Part shown: positions 1 through 11,379 of the stretch, one piece after another
How the letters are laid out: each line of letters opens with the position of its first letter
Position numbering within the stretch: the stretch's first letter is position 1
Assembly (NCBI GenBank): GCA_023078555.1
Contig: CM041198.1
Span: forward strand, 1,786,800 to 1,850,799
Origin: Ulva prolifera
Lineage: Eukaryota > Chlorophyta > Ulvophyceae > Ulvales > Ulvaceae
DNA length: 64,000 bases
Direction: 5' to 3'
Notes under the pieces: generated by a model
Databases searched by the model: none
What the model saw: the letters and a program-made list of their open reading frames with translations, nothing else
Told to the model about the DNA's origin: nothing
Program-made: the position numbers and the translations under genes

Positions 1-3000
1 CAGCATGTAAACTGTCCACAGGGAGCCGTCCTCAGAAGCCTCGCCGAACGCCGGCCGCCACGGCTCCGCCACCGAGGTGTGGTGCACGTCATTGCCTGGA
101 CTGCCAAGCTCGCAAGAGTCGCCCACCTGCACCGCACACGACACCCTCCTGATTCCCAAGCGAGGCCTCCGCACCGAAGCAGCATGCCACCACACCACGT
201 TGAAGTTTGAGGAGCAGGAACTCGATGCAAAAGAGCAAGCGCTGTCGATACGAGGAACACGGGATCATTCTGTTCCGCCTAAACATCGCAGGCTCGCGGT
301 GCTGACCAAGTGCTGAGTCACACTGCTGAGGCGCTGAGGTGCAAACGCATGCCAGTCAGTGCCAGCCACGGCGTCCTGAGCTCATAGCTCCAAAACAGCC
401 AAAAACAGGGCAGACCCGATGTCCAGCACAGTCACCTGGGGACTGTGGCCGCTTGCAGATGCCGTGTGGTCAGGCGCACCTGCAACGGGCGCCCCTGGTA
501 GCCACCTAGGTTGCCGGAGGGGAAGGTGGAGCGGCTCCCCAGATACAAAGGGGCGTCGAAGCCACCATCCACTGCGATGTAGCACCGGACGCCCTGCGCT
601 ACAGCGCCGACAGAGACGATGTCGCCAGCAGCCACTTGGAAGTTCTCCCACATCGGGCGTGCTACGGCAGAGCCACCTGATGCCACGTTGACGGGCGTTT
701 CGCCGCCACACACCGCGACAGTGGCCGCGCGATGGAACTTCAGCCGGGGCCCCCTCAGCGTCACCTCGAGTGCCGCGGTGCGGTCGTCGTTGCCGCAGAG
801 TGCGTTGGCATACTGCAGCGACAGGGCGTCCATCGGCCCGGAGGGTGGCACCTGTAGACACGATTCGGCGTACATCGGGTGCATGACCGAGTGGGCGATG
901 ACTGACCTCGTGCGATGAAGGCCTCAGGCATACGTCGCGGTGTGCTGGAGCAGATGTGTAAAGGCTGGCCCAAGGCACGAGACAATCATGGCTAAGGGCC
1001 ACCAGTGGCCAGACCCCTAGGTTCATCCGACTGTGTTCCGCAGCATGCATGGGGTCACATGGCGCGCAGCATGCATGCGGGCACATGGCCAGACTGGCAG
1101 AGAGCACACCCCTACAGACCACAGCTTGGTGCGCCCTGGGAAGTCCTGGACTGTTGTCGACACACCCGCGTCCAGCACCTGCAGAGGCAGTTGCACGTTG
1201 GCGTGCCGCAGGCGGACAGCGGACGGCACCGCGCACCCACACCGCCGATGCCACGGGGCAGCCTCGGGACATCATGTGCCCTGTCCGTATGTGCCAGACG
1301 CTCGGACATGACGGCGCCGACAGCCCGCCGCGCAACAGCGCCGAGAGCTTCCCACTCAAACGCACCGCGCATGCAATGCACTACACACCCTTACGGAGGC
1401 TCCACAAACGGATGAATTGCGGCACCAGGTGTTCATGTGAGGAGGCCGATGCATGTACGCGCAAAAACCGTGTCCTGTCATAGTGGATGTAGCTCTGCCA
1501 GAACATGCTGCAGCGTTGTGTACGGCCGTGCATGCATGCTTGTGGGACCCCATTCACATCGCGGCCCCCCCCCCCGGGGGGTCGTAGCCCGCCCGACGCA
1601 CACACGCAGGTGGAGGGGAACACACACACCTCCACGAAGCTGGGAGTAAACTCCAGGTGTGAAAGCAGCGTCGTGTCGTACTGCGACCCCGCAAACAGCG
1701 CACTCCCCAGCACACACTCCAGGAGCTGCGCGTTGGTGGCGATGCCCTTCACGCGCATGCGCGCGAGCGCCTCGGCCATGCGTTCCAGAGCCTCCTCACG
1801 GCTGCTGCCATGCACCATGACCTTTGCCAGCAGCGAGTCGTAGTTCGGAGTCACCTCGGTGCCTGCCGCGATCCACGTGTCCACGCGCAGCCCCTCCACC
1901 TCCGGCCACGCCACCTCTCCAATCGTCCCACTGCACCCACGCACAATGTCTCCCGATATCCGCGTTGACCACCTTTTGACCACCTTTCGCAGATTGAGTG
2001 TGGTGGCGATGTGCTGTGCAGCGACGGGAGCACGGCCGGCGCCGTCGTCCACATGAAATGCTGGGGCAACAACATGATCACAGGCCGACATCTAGCAAAC
2101 TTGTCTATCAGACGTGAGAGCTGCCACCAGGCTGTGGGCGCGTGCCTGGCAGGGGTGAGGCCATGGCAAGGGTCCTCTGCACACAGCCGGCACTCGATCG
2201 CGTGGCCTTGGAGCTGACAGTCGAGCTCCGCAAGGCTCGCTGCTGCTGTCGCTGGCGTTGACGCCTTCACCTCTTCTCCGGCCGCATTCTTGCCCGCAGG
2301 TATCTGCAGCGGTCGGGTATGTGGCTGTGAAACTTGTATGACATCAGACGACTCTGCCTGAGCACATCAGATCAACAGCGTGATGCCGTTGTTGCTGTGC
2401 AGATGAACTCGAGACGATACACTGGTACACTCCCTGCTCCACCGGTAGCCGCACACCAGCCGTGGTGCAGCACGGCAGTGAGCATGCGGTGCGGCCCATG
2501 GACATTTCGGGGCAACACGCACGTCTTTGCCACCAGTAGCCACGTTGTCCTCCATGCATGCAGCACGCACCCAGGCGGCGCCATTGCAAAGTGACGGGCC
2601 GGGCGAGCACACCTCGAGCTGCAACCGCAGCATCCACTGCACGATGTCGAGCCCGGTGACCATCTCGGTGATCCCGTGCTCGACCTGCAGCCGCGTGTTG
2701 ACCTCGAGGAAGAAGAAGTCCTCCGTGTCGGCGTCCACGAGGAACTCGACGGTGCCGGCGGAGCGGTAGGCCGCCGCGCTGCACAGCCGCACGGCGGCGG
2801 CGAGCAGGCGCTCCCGCAGCGCCCGGCTCACAAACGGCGACGGCGCCTCCTCCACGACCTTCTGGTGCCGCCGCTGCACGCTGCACTCTCGCTCCCCCAG
2901 CGCCCTCACCTCCCCCTCGCCGTCCCCCAGCACCTGCACTTCGATGTGTTTCGCGCGCTGGATGAACTTCTCGACGAAGACGTCTCCATTGCCGAAGCTC

Positions 3001-4201
3001 TTCTCGCCTTGGCTCACCGCCAGGGGGAAGTTGCGCTGCACCTCCGCCGCGGAAGTGCACGTGTAGATGCCCATGCCTCCACCGCCGCCGGTCGCCTTGA
3101 GGAGGACGGGGTATCCGACAGCCTCTGCGGCTCGTACTGCTTCTGCAGGTGAGGAGCCGGCCGTGGGACAGACAGGCAGCGCCACATTTATATTTACTTT
3201 ACTTTACATGCCAGAGTGTTGCTGTGGAATCGTTCAACAGTACCACGTGAAATGTGCATGCAGCAGAAGTTGATGGCATGGAAGTGTGCACGGCGCAGTT
3301 CAGGACGGCAGGAGAGATTGGTCGCTGTCTTACCTGTGGCGGATGCAACAACCGGGCTGCCAGATAGAACCGGCACGTCTGCGGCGATGGCTCGCTCCTT
3401 GGCAACATGCTTCAAGGCGAATTCCTTCATGGTGGCAGCACGGGGCCCCAGCCAGACGAGGCCTGCTGCCTCCACCGCCGTCACGAATTCAGGACTCTCT
3501 GAAAGGAATCCATAGCCGGGGTGGACGGCTGTCGCACCAGAGGCTGTCGCGGCCTGCAGACGGGTCACACATGTACAGGCGACACCATCCCGGGCAAACA
3601 CCCAGGTTCATCTTAGGCATGGCAACGCAGCGGCAAACAGCTTATCACGGATGTGGCACCTGCATGAGCGATTCCATGTCCGTGTACAGTGCCGGCCCCT
3701 CGCCGAGGCAGACTGCTTCATCTGCCAACGTGGTGTGGGCGGTGCCACGGTCTGCAACGCACGTCGCAAGTGAAGTGTGTAATGACTCACATTACGTTCA
3801 AGATTACATGTACCTGACACGACGAGGCTACAGCGCCTTGACGCTGCGGCGGATGGTCGTGTGCCGCAAAGGCGATGGTGGTGCGCAGACAGCGTCGTGA
3901 ATACTGCGGACAGTCAGCCCGCGCGCCATCTTCATGCGATCACCGACGTGAGCAGCCCCCGACATATTCCCACGTTTGCCAAGACGTGTTGCCGGAGCGC
4001 GTCCTGCGCAGACTTGTCGGCTCGGTCATGCAGACACCGCAACAACGCTCGACAGTGTGTGGGCGCGCCTGGCTCCGTGAAGACAGCAATCGCCTTCAAG
4101 CTCAGCTTATGGCATGCCTTGATGATTCTGCACGCGATTTCAGCGCGATTTGCGACCAGCACCACGGCCTGGCTGGCACTCGCGGGGTCTTTCGCAGACA
4201 T
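1..4201 (-). CDS. DUR1: Urea carboxylase, 5' nine exons (C-terminus beyond window)
   Basis: Biotin-dependent ligase: urea + bicarbonate + ATP gives allophanate. Exons read by eye on the minus strand: 4201-4069, 3751-3660, 3553-3334, 3142-2613, 2303-2146, 1930-1630, 1178-1110, 851-480, 126-1; all junction phases agree, giving 667 codons. Residues 1-480 are the biotin carboxylase: ANRAEIACRII at the N-terminus, HPGYGFLSE, the ATP-grasp glycine loop GGGGGMG, and NTRLQVEHGITEM (HG rather than HP is usual in urea carboxylases). From about residue 480 comes the carboxyltransferase half (STTVQDFPGR, VPPSGPMD, CGGETPV, GGYQGRPLQ), a KipA/AHS2-like fold. The remaining carboxyltransferase and the biotinyl domain lie outside the window (family about 1200 residues). 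Introns after exons 1 and 5 have GC donors. Symbol follows algal usage and is an inference; the enzyme identity is strong. Confidence 0.93.
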
Positions 4202-4523
4202 GTTTCACAGCGTGAGTCACGTCACAAACTCTCCAGCAAGGCGCAAACACGTGTGTTCAACAGATCACAATTCTGTCTGCGACCAACAGAAGTTGCTGCT
4301 GAAGGCACAAGTGATTTCTTGAGTCGTCTACGCCAACCTTCTGCCAAGTGCCTGCGGGTGCATGTGCGAAGCGATCTTGTGTTTTTGTTTCGATCTCGCC
4401 ATGCAACGGGCCGCTTGCACAGCAAGCCGCATGAGATGAAGCAATTGACGCTCGCAACAGATGCGATATACGCCACCGACGACGATAGGCCTCTTACCCG
4501 AGAGGTACGTGAAGTGAAGCGCA
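4202..4523. promoter_or_regulatory. Bidirectional promoter between urea carboxylase and allophanate hydrolase
   Basis: Only 322 bp separate the two divergent start codons, so both genes must share this control region and both 5' leaders lie inside it. An overlapping pair of bZIP-type sites, TGAGTCACGTCA, sits at 4213-4224 close to the urea carboxylase start. No classical TATA box is placed well for either gene. Co-regulation by nitrogen status is expected from the pathway but is not shown by the sequence. Confidence 0.7.
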
Positions 4524-7131
4524 ATGGATCTGAAGAGCTTGCAGACGCGCTACAGAGACGGTGCCGCACCGGTGAACGTGGCGCTTCAAGTCCTCCAGTC
4601 CTGCGAGAGCAAGCCGGAGCTACGCGCCTCTTTCATTTGTCTTGCATCTGAAAAGCAAGTGCGGCAGGCCAGCGCTGATGCAGAAGCCATCGCTCCTGCT
4701 GCCAGGTGATCTTCTCACGCAGCGCAACCGTCCGTCCGCCTTCGATGAGCTGGAACGTTGACACTGCTAATCATCTTTTGAAAGCGTGTCATCTTCCTGC
4801 TGCGTGCAGACGTCTGTGGCTGGTACCGCATTGTCGACGTGCTGTGTTCAAAGGACCACGCTGCGACTCGCTGCGTGTGGATTCAATTCGAGAAGCGATG
4901 CTGTCTGAATCTTGCAGTGGCCATAATGGTTAACATGTTTACCTTCTGGAGCTGAAGGTTGATGTGATTGCTGACTTGCGCACCACTACACCTGTGCAGG
5001 GGCCCCCTATGGGGCGCGTGCTTCGCAGTGAAAGACAACATAGATGTCGCTGGCTTCCAGACCACCGCAGCATGCCCGGAGTTCTCATACCCAGCCCAAC
5101 AGAGTGCCCCAGCAGTCCGTGCCTTGCTCGAGGCAGGGTGCATCTGCATCGGCAAAACAAACATGGACCAGTTTGCCGCTGGCCTCAACGGCACCAGGTC
5201 GCCGTACGGCGTTCCGATCAATGCCGTTGATGGCCGGGTCATCCCGGGGGGCTCGTCGTCTGGCTCAGGCGTTGTTGTAGGAAGCGGGCTCGTGACATTC
5301 TCGCTGGGCACGGACACCGCAGGCAGCGGGCGAGTGCCGGCCGGGTTGAATGCTGTGGTTGGGGTGAAGCCCACTGTCGGCTCGATCTCCACACAAGGTG
5401 CAGTGCTGCTCGCAGTGATGCAAGTCTCATCCCGCTGATTCGATCTGCACCGCCCCCGCGGGTCCCAGTCAGTCCGAAGCCTGGCCTGTTGTGTGTAGGA
5501 GTAGTCCCGGCATGTGGCTCTATTGACTGCGTGAGCGTATTTGCTCAGAATGTGACTGATGGATGCATGGTCACCATGGTGCGTCTGCCAGGCTGGCTCG
5601 AGATCGTCCTGCTGCAAGCTGCAGCCTGTCAGCGCCCTTCTTGCACCACCTGGGTTTTTGCGGTGCAGGAAATGGCAAAGGCATCCCGATACCCAGCTGA
5701 CCACACACTTCGGTTCCAGCAGCCATCGCCGCAGTCCCTGCAGTTGGCGCCTCCTGACGACCTCCCGGCCTTTGCGTTTTCAGCTCCAGCAGACCATTTG
5801 CTTGATTTCTCCGGCCCCCGCGGAGATGACTACAACAAGCTATGCAAAGCTGCCATGGCTGAGGCAGTCTCTCGGTGCGTGTGTGGCTGTTGTTGCTGCT
5901 GACAGGGACCGGCCTTGCTGCTGCCTCCGTGCTGCCGGCAAAAGTTTGCAGTACCTTCCACTGGCGTACTGATTGCCCTAATCACCGAGGCTCTGTCATC
6001 GCTGATCGGCCGCCAGTGTAGGATTGAGGGTCTCGGGGGGGTGCGCAAGGAACTGGACTTTACCCCGCTCTGTGACGTGGCACAGATGTTGTATGGTTCA
6101 GCCCTCGTCAGCGAAAGGTATGCGGGCATCTCAGAGTTCTTGTTGCAAGGTGATGCTGGGAAGCAGGGGACAGGCGTTCCTGACATAGCGGAAGATGAGC
6201 GCCTGCTGCCTATCACCCGCTCCATCATCAATGGCGCTGGTGCGCCAACCCGCCTGGCCTGATGAGGCTGTTGCTGTATGTAGACCGAGTCATGCACGGC
6301 CTCAGCGACAGCTTTCACATTGAGATGCTTTCACATCGAGATGCTCAAGAGCACGTATGCTCTCTGGACAACGAGCATGTAGACGAGGGCATTCCACACT
6401 GCAGCTCCATGCTCATGCGTGCAGGCTCCTATTCTTCAGTAGATGTTTTCACAGCACAGGCGCTCCTGCGAGAGAAGGTGGCCCGTTGTCGAGCAATGAT
6501 GGCCGAAGCTGGGTGCACATACCTGGTCGTGCCGACGGTCATGCACCACTACCTCGTCTCTGAACTCCAGGCTCAGGAGGATGGCGGCAGCGTGCAGTTC
6601 AACGCTCATCTTGGCAAATTCACCAACTTTGTCAACCTGCTCGGGCTACCGGCTATGTCAGTCCCAGCAGGCTCGCTGCCTCCGTTGCAGGAGGAGGTGC
6701 GCCTCCTCGCGGCTTGAATCTAGCTAGCTTCCTTTCACGGACACCAGGTGCTCACGTGCTATGATACCGGCGATTGGCCGTAAAGGATGCCGTGCCGAGG
6801 CGTGCCTGTCTTTTGGCTGCAACCGCTCCCTGCTTGCTGTTGCCCGCGCCCGCGATGTAGGCCTGAATCTGCGGTTACAGGGCAGTCCCGTTCAAAACAC
6901 CTCAGCTCTGCATGGGCTGCACATCGCTGGCGCCAAGCTGCTGCTGTGTCAGCGAGCATGTGGAGATTGCACCGAGTCACACATCGCATGCAGGGACTGG
7001 GAGACCCAATCAAGTGTGCTTTTGGGGTAACTTTCATAGCCGCAAGTGGTGAAGACCCTACATCCCAGCTGCCGTTATGGGCACTCGCACAGGCATTCGA
7101 GTTGAACCAAGCCTTAGGATCACAGCAGTGA
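4524..7131 (+). CDS. DUR2: Allophanate hydrolase (amidase-signature), seven exons
   Basis: Hydrolyses allophanate to ammonia and CO2, the step after urea carboxylase. Exons read by eye: 4524-4705, 5000-5397, 5499-5578, 5669-5874, 6022-6239, 6425-6696, 6994-7131; phases are consistent, giving 497 residues. Amidase-signature motifs: [11 protein letters not shown] (catalytic Lys about 72), GGSSSGSG (cis-Ser about 146), [13 protein letters not shown] (nucleophile Ser about 169), then [23 protein letters not shown] and [12 protein letters not shown] near the end. The family is usually near 600 residues with a C-terminal helper domain. That domain is not visible here, so the protein is either amidase-only or extra 3' exons were missed. 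A split carboxylase/hydrolase pair is typical of chlorophytes. The last intron is the least certain. Confidence 0.9.
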
Positions 7132-10024
7132 AGGCAGCTCCAATTAAAACAGCGAGGACAGCAGCCACAGCCACAGCCGGTCATGACTCAAAAAACCATG
7201 CAGTGATACATTCGTGTAATTAAACGAGCAGGTAGGCTCAGAGGGACAGTCCAGAGGGGGAAAGAGAGAAGAGAATACACGTCCGAAGCTGGCGGGCAGT
7301 GTTCTCCCGCATTGACAAGTTGTCTGCACCATCATGCAGTTGTATCGATGCTGTGCCTGGAGCACCTTTGAACTGTCGCTGTGGTACCATACGCTGTACC
7401 GGGGTCAGTCTTATCCATGAATCATTCAGGCATTTCAGCGCGGACTGTGCAGAATATGCTCGTACTGACACGGATTCAGAGGACGGCTGCACGCGGACAA
7501 AGCCGTTGGACGATGCCCATGTGTCCAACCTCTGATGGAGTATCACGTGCGGCATGCTGCCATCGTTGGCATCATGATGCCATCATCCGCATGATGCTGC
7601 CGATGCGTGTGATTGTGCGGACTCCAGCGCCACGAGTCAGCGTCCTGCACAAGTGTGTCGCTTCGGGGGCACTGCAACGGTCCAACAGACTGCACGCGTA
7701 GCAGCAGTGCAGGCCCGTGCAACTGAGCATCTGCCCGCACGTGCCAATGCTGATTGGTCCTGGTCATGAGTTCACCGCCTCCATCCATGTCGCATCTTGG
7801 ATCCGCGTCTGCTCAGCGAGGGGCGCCAGACTTATGCACACGGGCAACGGAGCGTTTGCAAAGTGGGAGTGAGTCCAAGGAATGCCGTTGATGCAGGGCC
7901 CGCAGAAGTGGACACCCAGGAACAGGCACAGGCCCCAACAGATGGAGAAAGCTTCTGGAACATGTATGCTCCATGACCTCTGCGACACACCACCAAGGAA
8001 AGGCACGCGATATGCCCCATTCCCCAGTGCCACTGCAGCCGGTGTGCAAACCCGCGTTGGAAATGGCCTGCTATATGGTGCTTTCCAGCTCTCAGGAGCC
8101 ATAGGCCACCTGCATAGCTGATTAGTGATCATACGCCTGGCTGCAGAGTGACTGACATGGTGACAGCTTTTAGTGTACTGCGTTCCTCTGCAACATGAAC
8201 TGGCAAGTTCGGTGGCAGGCAGCCTGATCCGCCAATATGGTCACCGTAAATTGGGATGGCAATAAGAAATGCCATTATGGTTTGCTAAACAGAAGCTCGT
8301 GCGAACACAGGGAAAAGTGCATATCCAGCGGCAGTGGACCAGGGCTACTGAAGACCCATCAAATACAAATCGTGCACACTGCAATTATTATCACACAGGC
8401 AGTGATGCATCCATTTCACTCGACAACCAGTGGCTATGATCGGGCTCCGCTGTGTGTTGTGACGCGAACAAGCGGCTGCTGCTGTGCTGTGGCTCGCAGC
8501 TCGAGGTACAGCTGTGGGATGTATACTTATGCAGGACCATCGATAGAAATAATCCCGAAAAAAAGCCTATCACGTCGGCGTTAGGAATTATTCACGTGAT
8601 CTTGTCTGGGATGCAAGCTGCTCTCTGAATCCTTGTGTGCTTCACTTGAGCATAATATGACGCAAATTCACCAAGACTCCCAAATCGTGATCAGAAGACG
8701 TGCAGCTTCACATGAATTACTGTTTTGAGTTTGGTCTGAAGCGGAGCCGAAGATGCTACCAGAAGCACAGCGGGCGTCATTGACTGGAGACGACATAACC
8801 AAATTCCGGCCAGCTTCAATCGTTAACCTTACGAGCCTCTTCAGGGAGTTGACCAATGCAAGTGCGTACATAGCAGTAAGGGGGGGCCATGAGAGGCGAC
8901 ACAGGTACGGCCATGTGCATACTACCCCGGGTACAACGGATCGAATCCAGTGACATGCGAGGACGAAACCAACACAGATCCGCCGGCACACAGAACCCTT
9001 TAAAGCTGCCTCAGCCAATTTTCTGCTTGACTTGCCAAGCGTTGCGGCTCAAGTCTGCAACAGAGTGCCTAGTCACAATGCATGCTCTATTCAGCTGCAT
9101 GCCCCATGCAAGTCAACAAAGTTAGGCGTGACTTCGCACGCCGTAGCTTCAGACTATAGTCCCAACTATAATCACAAGTCCAGCAGCGGTGTCAACATGA
9201 TACTCACCTCCAGCCTGTGCTGAGCTGCCGGGCAGCATGTCAACTCGGGTCACTAACCTAACGACTATAGCTGTATACAGCCGCATAGGTTCAGGCTCTG
9301 AGCTGTCTCCCGATGTACCTGCCTCTCCAACTTTGGCCTCGTGACGAAGTGCGATAGGGGATCGAACATCCAGTACCTGAACTCGTCTCAAAACAGCTGT
9401 CCTCACACATCGTGCTGAAGTGTTGTGTGTCGTGGGCAGCCACTGCAGCAGGCAGCCACTGCATCCCAACACAAAACAGAGCAACACCATAGCCTAGACA
9501 AGCTGGGCTTCGGCTGACAGCCGAGACAGCCACATCCGGCAGCCTGGAGTCCTTCTGTAAGCACTGTGTACCAGATCTGCCAGAGGGCCAGCGTCTGTGC
9601 CAGAGGGCCAGCGTCTGTGCCACAGAGCCAGCGTCTATGCATGCTGAGAGCGCCTGCTGCATACCGGGCCTCACGTGCATGACACGGATCACTGAACAAC
9701 TGCTGCCATGTCTTGTATGGAAATCAATGATTTAAAATCATGCAACACGCGTCGGCATGTAGAGGCCCTCGGTCAGAAGCCCGTTGGGGCGCAGCAAATT
9801 TCAGAGGTGCATCTCCATCATTGTACATTTCTAGAATCCTTGGAGTGCTCACACTGAGACAATCGCTGTTGCAAATTGGGGACCTGAGCCAGTGATACCA
9901 ACCAGTGTCTTGCCTGGAGCGGTGTTCATCAGAGGCCACACCCATCACACGTTTGGAATACTAGCAGATATTATCCATTCTGAATACCAGTCTCGACAAG
10001 ACCTCCCCGCCACCAACACACAGA
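7132..10024. other. No confident gene; scattered coding-like stretches
   Basis: No family was recognised in 2.9 kb after allophanate hydrolase. Short plus-strand stretches look exon-like: about 7890-7978 (a polar stretch ending FWNMYAP), about 8447-8536 (a WD-repeat-like LEVQLWDVY) and about 8750-8880 (TSLFRELTNASAYIAV before a GT donor). They could be exons of one unassigned spliced gene or chance. Minus-strand reading frames around 9150-9490 are also open but show no motif. Confidence 0.3.
9581..9640. repeat. 20-bp minisatellite, three units
   Basis: Three head-to-tail units of CAGAGGGCCAGCGTCTGTGC: the first two are identical and the third carries three changes. Confidence 0.9.
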
Positions 10025-10377
10025 TGTCAGAAATGCTACATCTTGTCAGGTCAGACGCGCAGTCTCAGTTCAGGTCACATCAGGTCAGCCAGTGTTCCAT
10101 ACCTTCTGCGCACAGAGGTAGAACCGAGGAACACTTTAAACGGGGAGATGCTAATACCGTGAAACAGTAAGAAGAAATGGTTACAGATCACAGTGTGCAC
10201 ATCCTTATATGCACACTAAAACACTCAAGGTTACGGCGGGAAAACCCTCACAGGATCTCCCTCACTACATCGAGACAATCCTGGCTGGCGGCTTACCCCT
10301 GCACTGGATCCGCGGATCGTCCGTGCATGGGTGCACCTGTCACCACGCAGCTGCCCGCAGGCTCATGCATTGTGACA
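10025..10377 (-). repeat. Copia LTR, reverse orientation
   Basis: A 353-bp copy of the Copia LTR seen at 10718 and 16955, but inverted: it starts TGTCAG and ends TTGTGACA on the plus strand. It abuts directly the old Copia pol fragment that begins at 10378. Flanking bases (ACAGA left, AGCGC right) are not duplicated, so this is a rearranged join rather than a simple solo-LTR insertion. Confidence 0.85.
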
Positions 10378-10717
10378 AGCGCATGGACTACACAATATCA
10401 GATGATGAACAAGCTGCGGCCCATCAGAATCTGGAGGCTCAGCGGGTCCGTTCGGGAAGTAATTCGGCTACGGCCTCAGCATCTGGCGCGGGGGCAGTTG
10501 CTCAGCCCCTGCGAGGTGCCGAGGCGCCGAGGCCTTTCTGGGAGGATGAGCCATATGAGGTGGAGACCGGGTCTGAATTAGGGGGAGAGGTCCCGGACCC
10601 TTCAGCCGCTGTCGGGGTTGATTTGCCCGATGAGGTGAGGGCCATTCCAGCTGCCTTGCCTCGAATTAAAATCAATCCTCTTGTACGCAGACGCCTTGTT
10701 CCACTGGCTGCGGATGT
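10378..10717 (+). pseudogene. Old Copia pol fragment, left of nested insertion
   Basis: Encodes the acidic linker just before the reverse transcriptase (motifs SGSNSATASASGAGAVAQP, RIKINPLVRRRLVPLAADV), closely matching 14822-15159 of the young element. It stops exactly at the GATGT target duplication of the young Copia element and resumes at 17311. Confidence 0.88.
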
Positions 10718-11073
10718 TGTCACAATGCATGAGCCTGCGGGCAGCAGTGTGGTGACAGGTGCACCCATGCACGAACGATCCGCGGATCCAGTGTAGGGGT
10801 AAGCCGCCAGCGAGGATCGTCTCGATGTAGTGAGAGAGATCGTGCGAGGGTTTCCCGCCGTAACCGTGAGTGTTGAGTGTTCAGTGTGCATATAAGCATG
10901 TGCACACTGAGATCTGTAACCATTCTCTTTACTGTTTCACGGTATTAGCACTCTCCTTTCAGCATCTCTCGGTTCTACCTCTGTGCGCAGCAGGTACGAG
11001 ATGCTGGCTGTTCTGACCTGACCTGAACAAGGACTGCGCGTCCTGACCTGCACGAATCATAGCTTTTCTGACA
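10718..11073 (+). repeat. Copia 5' LTR
   Basis: 356 bp, TGTCA...TGACA. The probable promoter TATA (CATATAAG) lies at 10889-10896 and is enclosed by 8-bp inverted arms (AGTGTGCA at 10883, TGCACACT at 10901). Confidence 0.95.
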
Positions 11074-11379
11074 TGGTATCGGTGAAGTTAGCGTAATGTC
11101 TGTTTATGGTCTTGTTCAGGAAAGCCGTCGGCCAATGTCTGCGCGCAGACACGGCGGGCATTCCACTGTTCTGCCGGCGCTCAGACTGCGGTCAAAAGCG
11201 CAGGCATCATTTAGCTCTCTCGTAGTATATTGTTGTTAGACACAATTCGAGAAGCTTGTTTTAATGATAAGCGCTGAGAAAAGCGAACGCGTTCGCTTGT
11301 TCTCTCAACCTGTTTGCTTGCGAGCAATCCCACTGGTTAGTTGCTGCGCGCGACACACAACCATCTGTCCTGATGCAGG
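11074..11379 (+). promoter_or_regulatory. Copia leader: primer-binding site and palindromes
   Basis: The primer site starts at 11074 (TGGTATCGGTGAAG). The leader holds a perfect 18-bp palindrome AAGCGAACGCGTTCGCTT at 11281-11298, and another, CTCTCCTCGCGAGGAGAG, at 11412-11429 just inside gag. Both positions suit RNA dimerisation or packaging, but that is inference. Confidence 0.75.

Noticed and set aside
382-1365. Minus-strand frame of 327 codons within urea carboxylase
   Set aside because: It runs through introns in a different frame from the conserved carboxyltransferase residues; only the spliced model keeps family motifs and phase.
1-7131. Bacterial urea carboxylase/allophanate hydrolase operon
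   Set aside because: Genes are divergent and interrupted by many phase-consistent introns.
9581-9640. CRISPR-like array
   Set aside because: Units are head to tail without spacers and the genome is eukaryotic.
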